Assembly: GCA_963702235.1 (NCBI GenBank)
Contig: CAVPBZ010000013.1
Coordinates: 186,001-250,000 of the forward strand
Source of the DNA: PALSA-505 sp963702235
GTDB lineage: Bacteria; Actinomycetota; Actinomycetes; Streptosporangiales; Streptosporangiaceae
Direction: 5' to 3'
DNA: 64,000 nucleotides
Position 1 is the first letter of the stretch; each line of letters starts with the position of its first letter. The notes under the pieces are model-generated. The model was given only the letters and a program-made list of their open reading frames with translations. It was not told the DNA's origin and did no database searches. Shown here one piece after another: positions 16,968-25,373 of this stretch. The translations under genes and the position numbers were made by a program.

Positions 16968-17738
16968 GTGATCAATGACCGGCTGCGGGACGCGCTGCTG
17001 ACCGCACGCCTGACTCCGGAGAAACTCGCCTCCGACCTCGGCGTGAACCCCAAGACCGTGGAACGGTGGATTACTCAGGCGCGGCTGCCGTACCCGCAGT
17101 TCCGGCACCAGATCTCCGTGCTGGTCGGCAAGAGCGAGTCATACCTGTGGCCGGATGCGCTGTCGCCCAGGCGCAGGGCTGAGGTCACCGAGTCCGAGAT
17201 CGTCCGGATCTATCCCTATCGCGCCGACGTCCCGGCCGACTTGTGGGCCAGGCTGTTCGAGAATGCGACCGACAACATCGGCATCCTGGTCTACTCCGGG
17301 TTCTTCCTCGCCGAGCAGCACGTGCGCCAGATCGAACTGCTGAAGAAGAAGGCCGACGACGGAGCATCGGTCCGGGTCCTGATCGGTGACCCGGAGTGTC
17401 CGCAGGTCGCGCTGCGAGGCCAAGAGGAGGACATCGGCGACGCCATCGCGGCGAAGATCCGCAACGTGCTGCTGGCCTACTACCGGCCCTACGCCAGCCA
17501 CCCGGGCATCAGGATCCGGCTGCACTCCACCACGCTGTACAACTCGATCTACTGGTTCGATGACGACATGCTGGTCAACACCCACGCCTACGGGGTGCCC
17601 GCGCACTTCGCCCCTGTGCTGCACCTACGGCACCTCAGCTCCGGGACCCTGTTCCAGACCTACGCCCGCAGCTTCGACCGGGTATGGGACCAGACCCGCA
17701 AGACCTGGAACGGTCAGGAAGTGACCGAGAATGCCTAA
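16968..17738 (+). CDS. XRE-type HTH regulator with DUF5919 C-terminal domain
   Basis: The 256-residue product begins with a helix-turn-helix (LRDALLTARLTPEKLASDLGVNPKTVERWI). The following 170 residues form a DUF5919/PLD-like domain (LWARLFENATDNIGILVYSGFFLAEQ, VRVLIGDPECPQVALRG, HSTTLYNSIYWFDDDMLVNTHAYG). GTG at 16968 is chosen because GGAGG lies eight bases upstream. The gene overlaps the Nudix gene by eight bases. In pSAM2 the regulator and Nudix-bearing Pif control transfer, so this pair may set the state of the element; that is inference from position. Confidence 0.8.
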   Translation: MINDRLRDALLTARLTPEKLASDLGVNPKTVERWITQARLPYPQFRHQISVLVGKSESYLWPDALSPRRRAEVTESEIVRIYPYRADVPADLWARLFENATDNIGILVYSGFFLAEQHVRQIELLKKKADDGASVRVLIGDPECPQVALRGQEEDIGDAIAAKIRNVLLAYYRPYASHPGIRIRLHSTTLYNSIYWFDDDMLVNTHAYGVPAHFAPVLHLRHLSSGTLFQTYARSFDRVWDQTRKTWNGQEVTENA

Positions 17739-18207
17739 GCGGATCGACTACCTCAACGACCCGGCCGCGCCAAAGGCCAACAGCCTCGTCCCGTCAGCCA
17801 ACGTGATCGTCGTCAACGACCAGGGCGAGATCCTGATGATCCGCCGCACCGACAACGACAACTGGGCCGTCCCCGGCGGCGGCATGGACCTCGGCGAATC
17901 GATCACCGACACGGCGGTGCGCGAGACCGAGGAAGAGACCGGGATCACCTGCGAGATCACCGGCCTGGTCGGGATCTACACCAACCCGCGGCACGTCATC
18001 CGCTACACCAGCAACGACGAGGTCCGGCAGGAGTTCTCGATCGTCTTCACCGCCCGGCCAGTCGGCGGGGAGCTGCGGCCGAGCAGCGAGTCATCCGAGC
18101 CGCAGTGGGTATCTCCCGCGGCCGTGCCGAGCTTGCCCATGCATCCCTCCATGCGCCAGCGCATCCAGCACTACCTCGACCAGCGGACCCAGCCCTACCT
18201 CGGCTGA
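17731..18207 (+). CDS. Nudix hydrolase
   Basis: The 158-residue product contains a full Nudix box at residues 50-72 (Gly50, Glu56, Arg64, Glu65, Glu68, Glu69, Gly71), with VVNDQGEILMIRRTDNDNWAVPGGG before it. All metal-binding glutamates are present, so the enzyme should be active on a nucleoside diphosphate derivative; the substrate is unknown. The ATG lies inside the end of the HTH gene. A Nudix protein in this position recalls Pif of pSAM2, which blocks transfer between carriers. The 3' end overlaps the convergent HD gene by 13 bp. Confidence 0.9.
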   Translation: MPKRIDYLNDPAAPKANSLVPSANVIVVNDQGEILMIRRTDNDNWAVPGGGMDLGESITDTAVRETEEETGITCEITGLVGIYTNPRHVIRYTSNDEVRQEFSIVFTARPVGGELRPSSESSEPQWVSPAAVPSLPMHPSMRQRIQHYLDQRTQPYLG

Positions 18208-18785
18208 GCCGCGAGCAATTCCTCAACCCGGCCAGCCGTCGTCAGGATCTCCGAGGCGGCCCGCTCAACAAACCGCGTGACCTCGTGATCCGGCCCGTAT
18301 CGGCCGCGGATCTCCACCAGGCGGTCAGCGGGCCGAACATAGTCACCATCTGGCCCGGTCGTCATATCGCAGAACAGCAGCGCGTCCGTCAGCAACGGAT
18401 CGCCAGGTGGAAACTCCGCCGCCAACGCTGCACCTAGCCCCCGGACCTCAGCCTCGATTCTGGCGCAGGAGTGGTGGGCTACCAAGCTCACGACGTGCTC
18501 ATCAACCTCGAACTGCCGCAGGTACCGCGCTCCATCCAGCGGATGGAATCCCGTCTCAACGAGCTCCGGGGCATAACCGATGTCATGCAACCAAGCTGCC
18601 GCCACCAGATCGTCGGACAGTGACAGCTTCCCAGCCACCCACCTAGCCCGGCGGGCCACCGACCGAACATGCCGCCAGCGACGCGGCAGTACCTCCGCAA
18701 GCATCGTCCTCGCGAGCTTGGCCGCGTCATCTACGTCCATCACATCACCGACAGTACCGGTAGCTTCCAGCCAGGCGGTGCACAT
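18195..18785 (-). CDS. HD-domain phosphohydrolase
   Basis: The product of about 196 residues carries an HD domain: His in RHVRSVARRARWVA, the HD pair in AAAWLHDIGYAPEL, then FHPLDGARYLRQ, His in VVSLVAHHS and a late Asp in DALLFCDMTT. Such enzymes cleave phosphomonoesters or nucleotides. ATG at 18785 is favoured by AAGGG eight bases upstream; a TTG at 18803 is possible. A perfect 11-bp palindrome lies 36 bp upstream. The convergent Nudix gene may act in the same nucleotide metabolism, but nothing in the sequence proves it. Confidence 0.83.
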   Translation of the reverse strand: MCTAWLEATGTVGDVMDVDDAAKLARTMLAEVLPRRWRHVRSVARRARWVAGKLSLSDDLVAAAWLHDIGYAPELVETGFHPLDGARYLRQFEVDEHVVSLVAHHSCARIEAEVRGLGAALAAEFPPGDPLLTDALLFCDMTTGPDGDYVRPADRLVEIRGRYGPDHEVTRFVERAASEILTTAGRVEELLAAQPR

Positions 18786-18820
18786 GGAGTCCGCCCTTGT
18801 CAAACTCGGCTAACACAGCG

Positions 18821-18849
18821 ATGGGTCACTTGTGCCGTAAGTGACCCAT
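18821..18849. promoter_or_regulatory. Perfect inverted repeat upstream of the HD gene
   Basis: ATGGGTCACTT (18821-18831) and AAGTGACCCAT (18839-18849) are exact inverted copies with a 7-base spacer. It sits between the HD gene start (18785) and the end of the HARE-HTH gene (18939), so it is placed as an operator or promoter element of the HD gene, or a terminator for the restriction operon. No T-tract follows on either strand, favouring an operator. Confidence 0.55.
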
Positions 18850-18938
18850 GGCAGCGCCGAAGCAACAAGAGACAAAAATGTGGCATCGCGAGCGTGTCGA
18901 TACCAGTGATCGATCGTTAGAAAGGACAGATAGCTAAT

Positions 18939-19202
18939 TCACTCAGTCTCCGACCATGAATTGAGCGCCCAACGAACGGAGCCCCGCTTCGCGCCCAAAG
19001 GACCGCGCTCCTCTATCTTCTTGAACCGAGGGTCGCCTTGAACCGTTCGATACAGCACTGCGGACATCGTCGCTTGAGGTGTCTTACCGCCTGGCATAAT
19101 CAGGCCCGATGCGATAGCGGAGTTTATAAGCTCACGGGTCGTCATAGGACACCCGGCCTCACGCAGAACACGAAGCGCCGCTTCGCGATATGTCAGCCTC
19201 AT
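18939..19202 (-). CDS. HARE-HTH winged-helix protein of the restriction operon
   Basis: The 87-residue product matches the HARE-HTH fold (MRLTYREAALRVLREAGCPM, TTRELINSAIASGLI, TPQATMSAVLYRTVQ, PRFKKIEERGPLG). This winged helix is often fused to or encoded beside restriction enzymes and chromatin factors. The ATG has GGAG eight bases upstream. It follows the Res gene by 25 bp in the same direction and is the last gene of the mod-res unit. It may help in DNA target reading or control of the operon. Confidence 0.78.
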   Translation of the reverse strand: MRLTYREAALRVLREAGCPMTTRELINSAIASGLIMPGGKTPQATMSAVLYRTVQGDPRFKKIEERGPLGAKRGSVRWALNSWSETE

Positions 19203-19227
19203 TTCACCTACTCCGGTTCAACTCGCA

Positions 19228-21813
19228 TCATAAGATTGCTTCAATCGATCCGAAAGCAATCACTGCGTCAGAGAGAATGCTCGGCTGAAGCTTTCCGAAT
19301 TCGACTTGTGGCACCTTAACATAAGACCATGGCACGTCAGTCAAAAGTGTTGCGTTATCGCACCAGATTGTCGCTGCCCTATCCTTGTGCGCGACGTCAA
19401 TGTTCTCCTGCCCCTTGGTCTCGATGACGTAGTGCCGGTCCTCACGGTCTACGGCGATGAAGTCTGGCTCGTAGTAACGGAGATTCGTGGCGCTGTCGGT
19501 GTACTCGATGGCGAAGCCGAAGCGACGAGGGAGCTTGGCGAACGACCTCACGTCGCTCGCGTCCTGGAGGAACTGGGCGAACTGGCGCTCAAAGTCATTG
19601 TCAGCGGCGACGAGGTTGAAGACCGTCTTGGTCGCCTCGAAGGTTGGGCGGGAGAATGGGAAGGGCTGCGTCTCGGACAGCGGACGCCCAGGATGTTCCA
19701 GCGTCGGCGACAATTCTTCCACAACAAGTGCCCGCAGAACTGACGCAAACGTCTTGACGGTTACATACTGGGCCACGCTGGTGGCAATCGCTCTGATGAT
19801 CGCTCTACTGGTGAGATCGACAGTCTCGCCGAACGCCCGGTCCCGCAGGAACTCGCGCACCTTGGGGACGAGCGCAGCGAACTGCGACGGGAGCTTGACG
19901 TCTTGGGCGATGCGCTTGGCGTAGTAGGAGATCACCTCCTCCGAGGTCTGCGGCTGGGGGATCGTGTAGTCGCGCTCGACGAGCTTCTGCAGCGTGATGA
20001 TGTCTACACCTTCGTAGTGGAACTGCTGTGCTGCCGCATCGCCTTCCTTCTTCGGAAGCCTCGGACACGTCAACTTCGATACGTCGATCCCCGCGATCTC
20101 CTCAGCCAGCGTCTTCTTCCTTGCCAGGATCGGACTCAATAGGGGCACGGTGATGTCGTGATCAAGCTTGTTCTCGTCCGGAGCAATGGTCGTGATGACC
20201 ACAGGCTCCTTGGTGTCGAACGTATCGAGGGTAATGTCCTCGTCCCGCTCCAGTTGCTCGACAAACTTGAGGAACGCGGGGTTGCCGATCACGTCTACCC
20301 GCTCGACATACGATGATGAGTGATCGCCGAACATGAGGCGCAGGCCGCGCCCAATCGTCTGCTCCGGCAGGATGTTCGCCTTCGCCGCAAAAGGACGCAG
20401 CCCGACGATGACGGTGACGTTCTGGACGTCCCACCCCTCGCGCAACATCAGCACGCTCACGATCGCATTGACAGTGCTCTCGCCCTCGTCCACCCGGCGA
20501 GCAACCTCCCGAGCAGCGTCAAGGTCTCTCTTCGAGACGTCCCCGCTGCGATCCGTGTGGATCACCAGGAGCTGTGCCGCCCCATCATCAGTTGCCCCGA
20601 ACTCTGCCGGGTACTTCACCCGTAGGTAGTCGCCCACGTCGTCAGCTTCAGCGGTGCTGTTGAGCATAACGAAGAGCAATGGCTTTTTTCCGAGCGACTT
20701 AAGCTGGTCGCGGTATTCCCGCCAGCGCTCAACCCCCGCGGTGAGGTACCCCTGGTACTTGACGCTCGCGACATCGGAGCGTGCTTCGTCGAGTCCTGCG
20801 GTCACGCCCTTCATGGGCTGCTTCACGACGCGGTCAATAATTGCCTGCTTCAATGGGTAGTCGAACACCGTCCAGGTGAACAGGCCGCCCTTCTGGTATC
20901 GAGGAGTGGCTGAGAAGTCCAGCTGCCCAGCAAGCCCGGCAGGACACTCGTCATGAAGACGCCGGATAACCTTGCTCCACTCGTTGTCCTCGTCATGGAC
21001 ATGGTGCCCCTCATCGTTGATGACGAGCGTTGGAACACCGCGGGCCGCGATGCGCTCGTCGAAATCCTCCACTCCGTTCGTGGTCTTAGAAACGATTGGC
21101 CCCAAGACATCGGTCATGACGTCCGGCTCGCGGGGTTCGGCAGCGCCAGGACGCTCGTAGAACTGCTGGATGTTCGTGAGGTACAGCGCTCCTTGCGAGC
21201 TGGCGCGCTCCGGGTCGCCGCGCGTGTAGAAATCCATCTCCCAGAAGATGCGCAGCTCCGGCGGGATGATGGGGTCGGTGCGAAAGATTCGACCACCGCC
21301 GAAGTCAGAGCGGAGGCGCTCGAAGACGATTACGTTGGGCGCGACGACGAGGAATGTCTTGGCGTAGTCGTCGCGCCCTTCTGCCACCGCGTTAAAGTAC
21401 TGCCAAGCGACAGTGAGTGCCATAACCTTCGTCTTGCCACTGCCAGTGGCCATCTTAATGGCATACCTAGCGAAGTCGTCATACTGAAGTACATGAATGC
21501 CCGGTACCTGCGCGAACCGCTCGATGAGGTCACGATGCCGACGGACGCCCTGGACCTCGTAGAGCCAGACCAGCGTCTCCAGTGCTTCTCTCTGAGCAGA
21601 GTAGTACTGAAACGATCGGCCGCCGGGCAGCCGGTGATCCGTCCCGAACCAGTAGTTGAACAGCGTTTTCGTAGTCGCTGTCGCACCCTTGTACTTGTCT
21701 TTGCGCCACTCAGCGACTGCCTTGCGAATCGGCGGTACGCACGGGGCAGTCGTCACACGTGCCCGGAGGAGGTCCATCTGCTCGCCCTCCACGGGCCGTG
21801 CCTTACGCGGCAC
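19228..21813 (-). CDS. res: Type III restriction enzyme, Res subunit
   Basis: The 861-residue product is an SF2 helicase-nuclease. Walker A MATGSGKT is at residues 121-128, motif II DEGHH at 267-271, then LDFSATP (motif III), and the C-terminal helicase part with REGWDVQNV and QTIGRGLRL (motif VI). A PD-(D/E)xK nuclease lies near the C-terminus (YEPDFIAVDREDRHYVIETKG). Res cuts DNA after ATP-driven sliding between two unmodified sites, together with Mod. The GTG start at 21813 lies inside the end of mod (11-bp overlap), so the two are translationally coupled. The gene is intact, unlike several core genes of the element. Confidence 0.92.
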   Translation of the reverse strand: MPRKARPVEGEQMDLLRARVTTAPCVPPIRKAVAEWRKDKYKGATATTKTLFNYWFGTDHRLPGGRSFQYYSAQREALETLVWLYEVQGVRRHRDLIERFAQVPGIHVLQYDDFARYAIKMATGSGKTKVMALTVAWQYFNAVAEGRDDYAKTFLVVAPNVIVFERLRSDFGGGRIFRTDPIIPPELRIFWEMDFYTRGDPERASSQGALYLTNIQQFYERPGAAEPREPDVMTDVLGPIVSKTTNGVEDFDERIAARGVPTLVINDEGHHVHDEDNEWSKVIRRLHDECPAGLAGQLDFSATPRYQKGGLFTWTVFDYPLKQAIIDRVVKQPMKGVTAGLDEARSDVASVKYQGYLTAGVERWREYRDQLKSLGKKPLLFVMLNSTAEADDVGDYLRVKYPAEFGATDDGAAQLLVIHTDRSGDVSKRDLDAAREVARRVDEGESTVNAIVSVLMLREGWDVQNVTVIVGLRPFAAKANILPEQTIGRGLRLMFGDHSSSYVERVDVIGNPAFLKFVEQLERDEDITLDTFDTKEPVVITTIAPDENKLDHDITVPLLSPILARKKTLAEEIAGIDVSKLTCPRLPKKEGDAAAQQFHYEGVDIITLQKLVERDYTIPQPQTSEEVISYYAKRIAQDVKLPSQFAALVPKVREFLRDRAFGETVDLTSRAIIRAIATSVAQYVTVKTFASVLRALVVEELSPTLEHPGRPLSETQPFPFSRPTFEATKTVFNLVAADNDFERQFAQFLQDASDVRSFAKLPRRFGFAIEYTDSATNLRYYEPDFIAVDREDRHYVIETKGQENIDVAHKDRAATIWCDNATLLTDVPWSYVKVPQVEFGKLQPSILSDAVIAFGSIEAIL

Positions 21814-23833
21814 GACCGGCCACCTTCACAGACAGAGTCTTGGTCGTGTCATTGCCGAGGATGTCGATGACCTTGATGACGACGGTATACTCGCCCGGTT
21901 CGAGGTACTCGTGTTCAGTCGAGAGCGGGAGTTCGTTTGTCTCGCGGGTTCGGTACGCCTGCCACTCGTTGTGGAACGTGTCGTCGTGGTTGTCCCAGTC
22001 CACGGCCCAGTAGTCGATCCACTGTGACCAGTGCGTCACCGCCTTCTGGATGTCGGTGGGAACGTCATCAAGTGGGATCACGAAGTCGTCGATCGACAAA
22101 GTGACCAGCCGACCTGACTCCTTCACACCCACTGCGAGCGCCGCTAGCTCGAAGAAGCGAACGTCCCCCTGTTCGACCGCGCGCTTGTCAAGGACCTCGC
22201 GCGGAATGCGGACGAGTCGCAGCTCGATACCCGCCTTCTCCGCGTCCTGACGCGCAATCTCGTTCAACTCGAACGCGAAGTCCCAGCCGAGGATGTCAAC
22301 ACTCTGTTCCTTCGGGGCGTCCTTGCCTGTTCCCACCGCCTTACGAAACTCAGCAACGATCTGCTTGACATCTCCAACGGTTACAGGGGCATCGACCGTT
22401 CCGACATGAACCATCCGACCGTGTTTGAGACCATGCAACCAGACGTACCCACTCACCGGCGTTGCGTGGTAGAGGTCGAGGATGAATGCGCGGTAAGCAG
22501 CAGTTCGGGCCGCCGCGGATTCACCGAATTCCGCCGCCTGCCAAGACTGACGCTCATACTTCCCAAGGTTCTGGACAACGAAGGGACGTATGTTAACGAC
22601 GGAAAGCAAGCGTTTTCTTGCCGTATGAATCCCGAATCGGCTGAGGTCGCACACTATCCATCGTCGATCAAGCTTCTCTGCGACAAGTCCCGTCGTTCCA
22701 GATCCGCAAAAGCAGTCCAGAACCAACTGTCCACTATCGGATGACATCTTAATGATTCGTTCTAGTAGAGCCTCGGGCTTCTGCGTGGGATAGCCTGTAT
22801 CCTCAGCTGCTTGTGAATTTATAGGTGGAATGTCGGTCCAAATAGTACCGAGCGGTATACCTTTAGATTCGTCGAGATACCGTTTATACTGAGGTACTGC
22901 ACCAGGCTTGGTCTGAACAATTCTGCCTGCTGCTATGAGTTCCTGCATCTTTTGCTTGCTATATCGCCAGTATCGGGTTACTCCCATTATCTCATATTCG
23001 GGGTTCCCCCTCGCTGCACCTCCAGGGCCCGTAAGATTATCGAGCCGATATCTGCGTCCTGTCTGCGATTCAACGTGCGAATAATGAGATGCGAGGTATT
23101 TCTCCCCATGCTCGGCGTGAGGCTGGTTCCATACATATTGATCGGATGCAGTGTAGAGCAGGAGACAATCATGAATACGGCCTAGATGCCGCGCACCCTG
23201 ACCAACGTCGCTATGTGCGCTAGTGCGTTTCCAAATTATTTCCGCACGATAGTTCGCTATTCCAAAGACTTCGTCCAGGCAGCAGCGTACAAGATGACTG
23301 ACATTTGGTCCAATGTGGACATAGATGCTTCCCCGTTCGCTCAATAGATCGCGTAGGGCAGTCACGGCGTCGTAGATCCACCGTACATATCGATCGAGGG
23401 GCGTAACCCCGCGGCGGCGGTCCTCTAGACTCACGCCCCAGGTATCCCGATATGCCTTCTGCTCGATGACGTTGGGTTCCTTGGTGAAAGAGTTCGCCTC
23501 CAGCTTGATTGGAAGTGAGAAGTCAGCTCCCGTCGCAAACGGCGGGTCGATATAGATGAGATCGACGGCTCCCGAGAATTCAGCGAGCAGTGATGGGAGG
23601 ACGTACTTCTTGTCACCCCAAATCAAACGGTTACGCCAATCAGGTGATCGTTCTGAAGCGAAAAAATCGAGAGATCGTTGCCTTTCCTGCGCTGACTCGT
23701 TGACTGTCTCGACAGTCTGAAATGGCAGTACGATTCGTGGTGGAGCGACCCGCTGACCGGCTGTGTTGTATTTTCCATCCCATAGCAGCTCTGGCACTTC
23801 GATTAAGTCCTTCCATAAATCGGACGTTACCAA
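21803..23833 (-). CDS. mod: Type III restriction-modification methyltransferase, Mod subunit
   Basis: The 676-residue product is a beta-class amino-methyltransferase. The catalytic motif DPPF (residues 96-99, LIYIDPPFATG) precedes the SAM-binding motif DCFCGSGTTG (about residue 380). Beta-class order is that of type III Mod proteins, which methylate adenine on one strand. The last 60 residues (EYLEPGEYTVVIKVID, NDTTKTLSVKV) look like a PKD/Ig-type beta domain, an unusual tail. The start is taken as TTG at 23833 without a clear ribosome binding site, so it is uncertain. It overlaps res by 11 bp. Base composition here is lower in GC than the AICE core. Confidence 0.9.
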   Translation of the reverse strand: MVTSDLWKDLIEVPELLWDGKYNTAGQRVAPPRIVLPFQTVETVNESAQERQRSLDFFASERSPDWRNRLIWGDKKYVLPSLLAEFSGAVDLIYIDPPFATGADFSLPIKLEANSFTKEPNVIEQKAYRDTWGVSLEDRRRGVTPLDRYVRWIYDAVTALRDLLSERGSIYVHIGPNVSHLVRCCLDEVFGIANYRAEIIWKRTSAHSDVGQGARHLGRIHDCLLLYTASDQYVWNQPHAEHGEKYLASHYSHVESQTGRRYRLDNLTGPGGAARGNPEYEIMGVTRYWRYSKQKMQELIAAGRIVQTKPGAVPQYKRYLDESKGIPLGTIWTDIPPINSQAAEDTGYPTQKPEALLERIIKMSSDSGQLVLDCFCGSGTTGLVAEKLDRRWIVCDLSRFGIHTARKRLLSVVNIRPFVVQNLGKYERQSWQAAEFGESAAARTAAYRAFILDLYHATPVSGYVWLHGLKHGRMVHVGTVDAPVTVGDVKQIVAEFRKAVGTGKDAPKEQSVDILGWDFAFELNEIARQDAEKAGIELRLVRIPREVLDKRAVEQGDVRFFELAALAVGVKESGRLVTLSIDDFVIPLDDVPTDIQKAVTHWSQWIDYWAVDWDNHDDTFHNEWQAYRTRETNELPLSTEHEYLEPGEYTVVIKVIDILGNDTTKTLSVKVAGRAA

Positions 23834-24306
23834 CGCACGACAACACTGATCAGAGCATCAAGTCCGTCCGAGCGGTCAGCTACCGCACAAGAGTAGTGTT
23901 GTCAACCTTGCTTTGCATCCCCGACCCGCGAAGCGTTGGGCGAGACGCCGAGTAGGCGCCAAACGGGCCCTCGATCGGCCAGCCGTCAGGCCGAAGCATG
24001 TCGAAGGTTGCCTCGGGCGACCCAACTGACCCGACAGAGACCCCGCAGGCCGTCAAGCTGGCCGACGGCTTGCCGCCTACACATGCCGCCTACATGCCGC
24101 CGACACAACTGCCTAGGTTCATCTGATGGTTGACGGTTTGGCTTCAGGTGGATGCTTGACGGTTTCTAGGGGCCTGGCTGCCAGGCGAGCGCCTATCAGC
24201 ACAGGTGCACCCTTCTACAGGCACATTGAGAGTATGGAGCTGAGCATCCCTGGGAGGGCTTGGCGAACGATTGACGGAAGTCGGCAAGATCGTTAGTCCG
24301 GGCGCT
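23834..24306. other. Intergenic stretch with short repeats, no gene seen
   Basis: No convincing reading frame is seen in these 473 bp. TGCCGCCTACA-type units recur three times around 24070-24105. TTGACGGTTT occurs at 24130-24139 and 24156-24165, exactly 26 bp apart, and a third TTGACGG lies near 24271. These could be binding sites or iteron-like remnants; no function is assigned. Confidence 0.4.
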
Positions 24307-24492
24307 CTAGGCTTCGGCAGCGGCGCGGAGCGCAGCATCGCGGATCAACGTGGCCACCGAGATCCCGTGCCGGTCGGCGGCTTGCCGGATCTGGCGCTCC
24401 TCGTCGGGGGTTACCCGCGCGGCGAGCATGATCTGCCGCTGACGCTGTTCCGACTTCGGCCTTCTGGGGTGCTGTGGGTCGTGGGGGGCCAT
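24307..24492 (-). CDS. Ribbon-helix-helix type small protein
   Basis: The 61-residue product ends in a ribbon-helix-helix core: IMLAARVTPDEERQIRQAADRHGISVATLIRDAALRAA. This is the form of MobC/CopG-like DNA binders, used as plasmid regulators, antitoxins or relaxosome helpers. The first 18 residues are basic and Pro-rich. No toxin gene adjoins it, so a lone regulator or mobilisation helper is the best guess. Confidence 0.65.
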   Translation of the reverse strand: MAPHDPQHPRRPKSEQRQRQIMLAARVTPDEERQIRQAADRHGISVATLIRDAALRAAAEA

Positions 24493-24639
24493 GTACCACA
24501 GGGTGCCTTATCTCCCTGGAAATCCTGGCACAGGGGGCGCGGACACGCCGCACAGCCTGACGGATAATCCGTCGCTCCGGTGGGAGCATGTTGCATATAG
24601 CGATGTGCAGACCACGAGCAGGAACGGAGATGAGCGGCA

Positions 24640-24879
24640 ATGGCCTTCTCGGAGGCAACCAAGGATCTGGCGTTTGCGCGGTCAGGTGGGCGGTGTGAGT
24701 GCAGGCGCACCGGCCACGGCCATGCGGCCCGATGCCACACCCGGGTCATGCGCAGGGGCGCGGGCACGGAATACAACCACGTGCACGCTTCGCGGCTAGG
24801 CGGCAGCGACGGTCTGTCTAACTGCGAGGTTCTGTGTGAGCGCTGCCACGTGCTGACGGCCTCATACGGCCGACATTAG
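24640..24879 (+). CDS. Small HNH-type endonuclease-like protein
   Basis: The 79-residue product has a Cys pair (GGRCECRRTGHGHAARC), an EYNHVHASRLGGSDGLSNC core and LCERCHVLT, following the zinc-braced HNH pattern. The Asn-His pair and the final CERCH are intact. At this length it is a minimal domain. It might be a homing or defence nuclease, or a single-domain relic. A GGAG lies 11 bases before the ATG. Its end overlaps the convergent hypothetical gene by 62 bp. Confidence 0.65.
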   Translation: MAFSEATKDLAFARSGGRCECRRTGHGHAARCHTRVMRRGAGTEYNHVHASRLGGSDGLSNCEVLCERCHVLTASYGRH

Positions 24880-25204
24880 CCCGCACGGTATCGGCAACCG
24901 ATGACACGAGCCTCGGCGGGCATGCTAGGTCGGCTACCGCCGGGGCGTCGTCGCTGCCCCACCAGAGCGAGATCGTGACCCGTTCGCGGGGACCGGCACC
25001 GATGCCCTGCGCTATGCGGCTGACAGTCTCGTAGAGCATCGCCTCGTCATGCGTGCAGAACATGACGCTGGAGAGTCCGTTCTTGCCTTCCTGGCAACTG
25101 TCGAGCGTCAGCACGCCCGGCACGGCGTTCAGTGCAGTGACCAGTTCGGCGACGCCCTCATCCACCCAGGCGGTCACCTGGACAGGGATCTCGCGGTGCG
25201 GCAT
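24818..25204 (-). CDS. Hypothetical protein
   Basis: The 128-residue product begins MPHREIPVQVTAWVDEGVAE and holds GVLTLDSCQEGKNGLSSVMFCT, then RVTISLWWGSDDAPAVADLACP. The LDSCQ segment recalls the TYW3-like SCSG region, but the match is too short to name a family. Its C-terminal 20 codons overlap the HNH gene on the other strand. It is probably real in its first 105 residues. Confidence 0.5.
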   Translation of the reverse strand: MPHREIPVQVTAWVDEGVAELVTALNAVPGVLTLDSCQEGKNGLSSVMFCTHDEAMLYETVSRIAQGIGAGPRERVTISLWWGSDDAPAVADLACPPRLVSSVADTVRANVGRMRPSARGSAHTEPRS

Positions 25205-25373
25205 GATACTGCTCCCTTACCCGAGGGTGCCTAGATCATGCGGCCTTGATTCCCGTTTCTGCCCTGGTAAGAGCGTCGGCAAGCTGAACCAAGATGGCCA
25301 GGTCAACGCGCAGCCGCACGCGAGGTAGCCGGCGCACGCGCAGCGGTAGCGCGCCCCAACCGAGAGAAATTGC

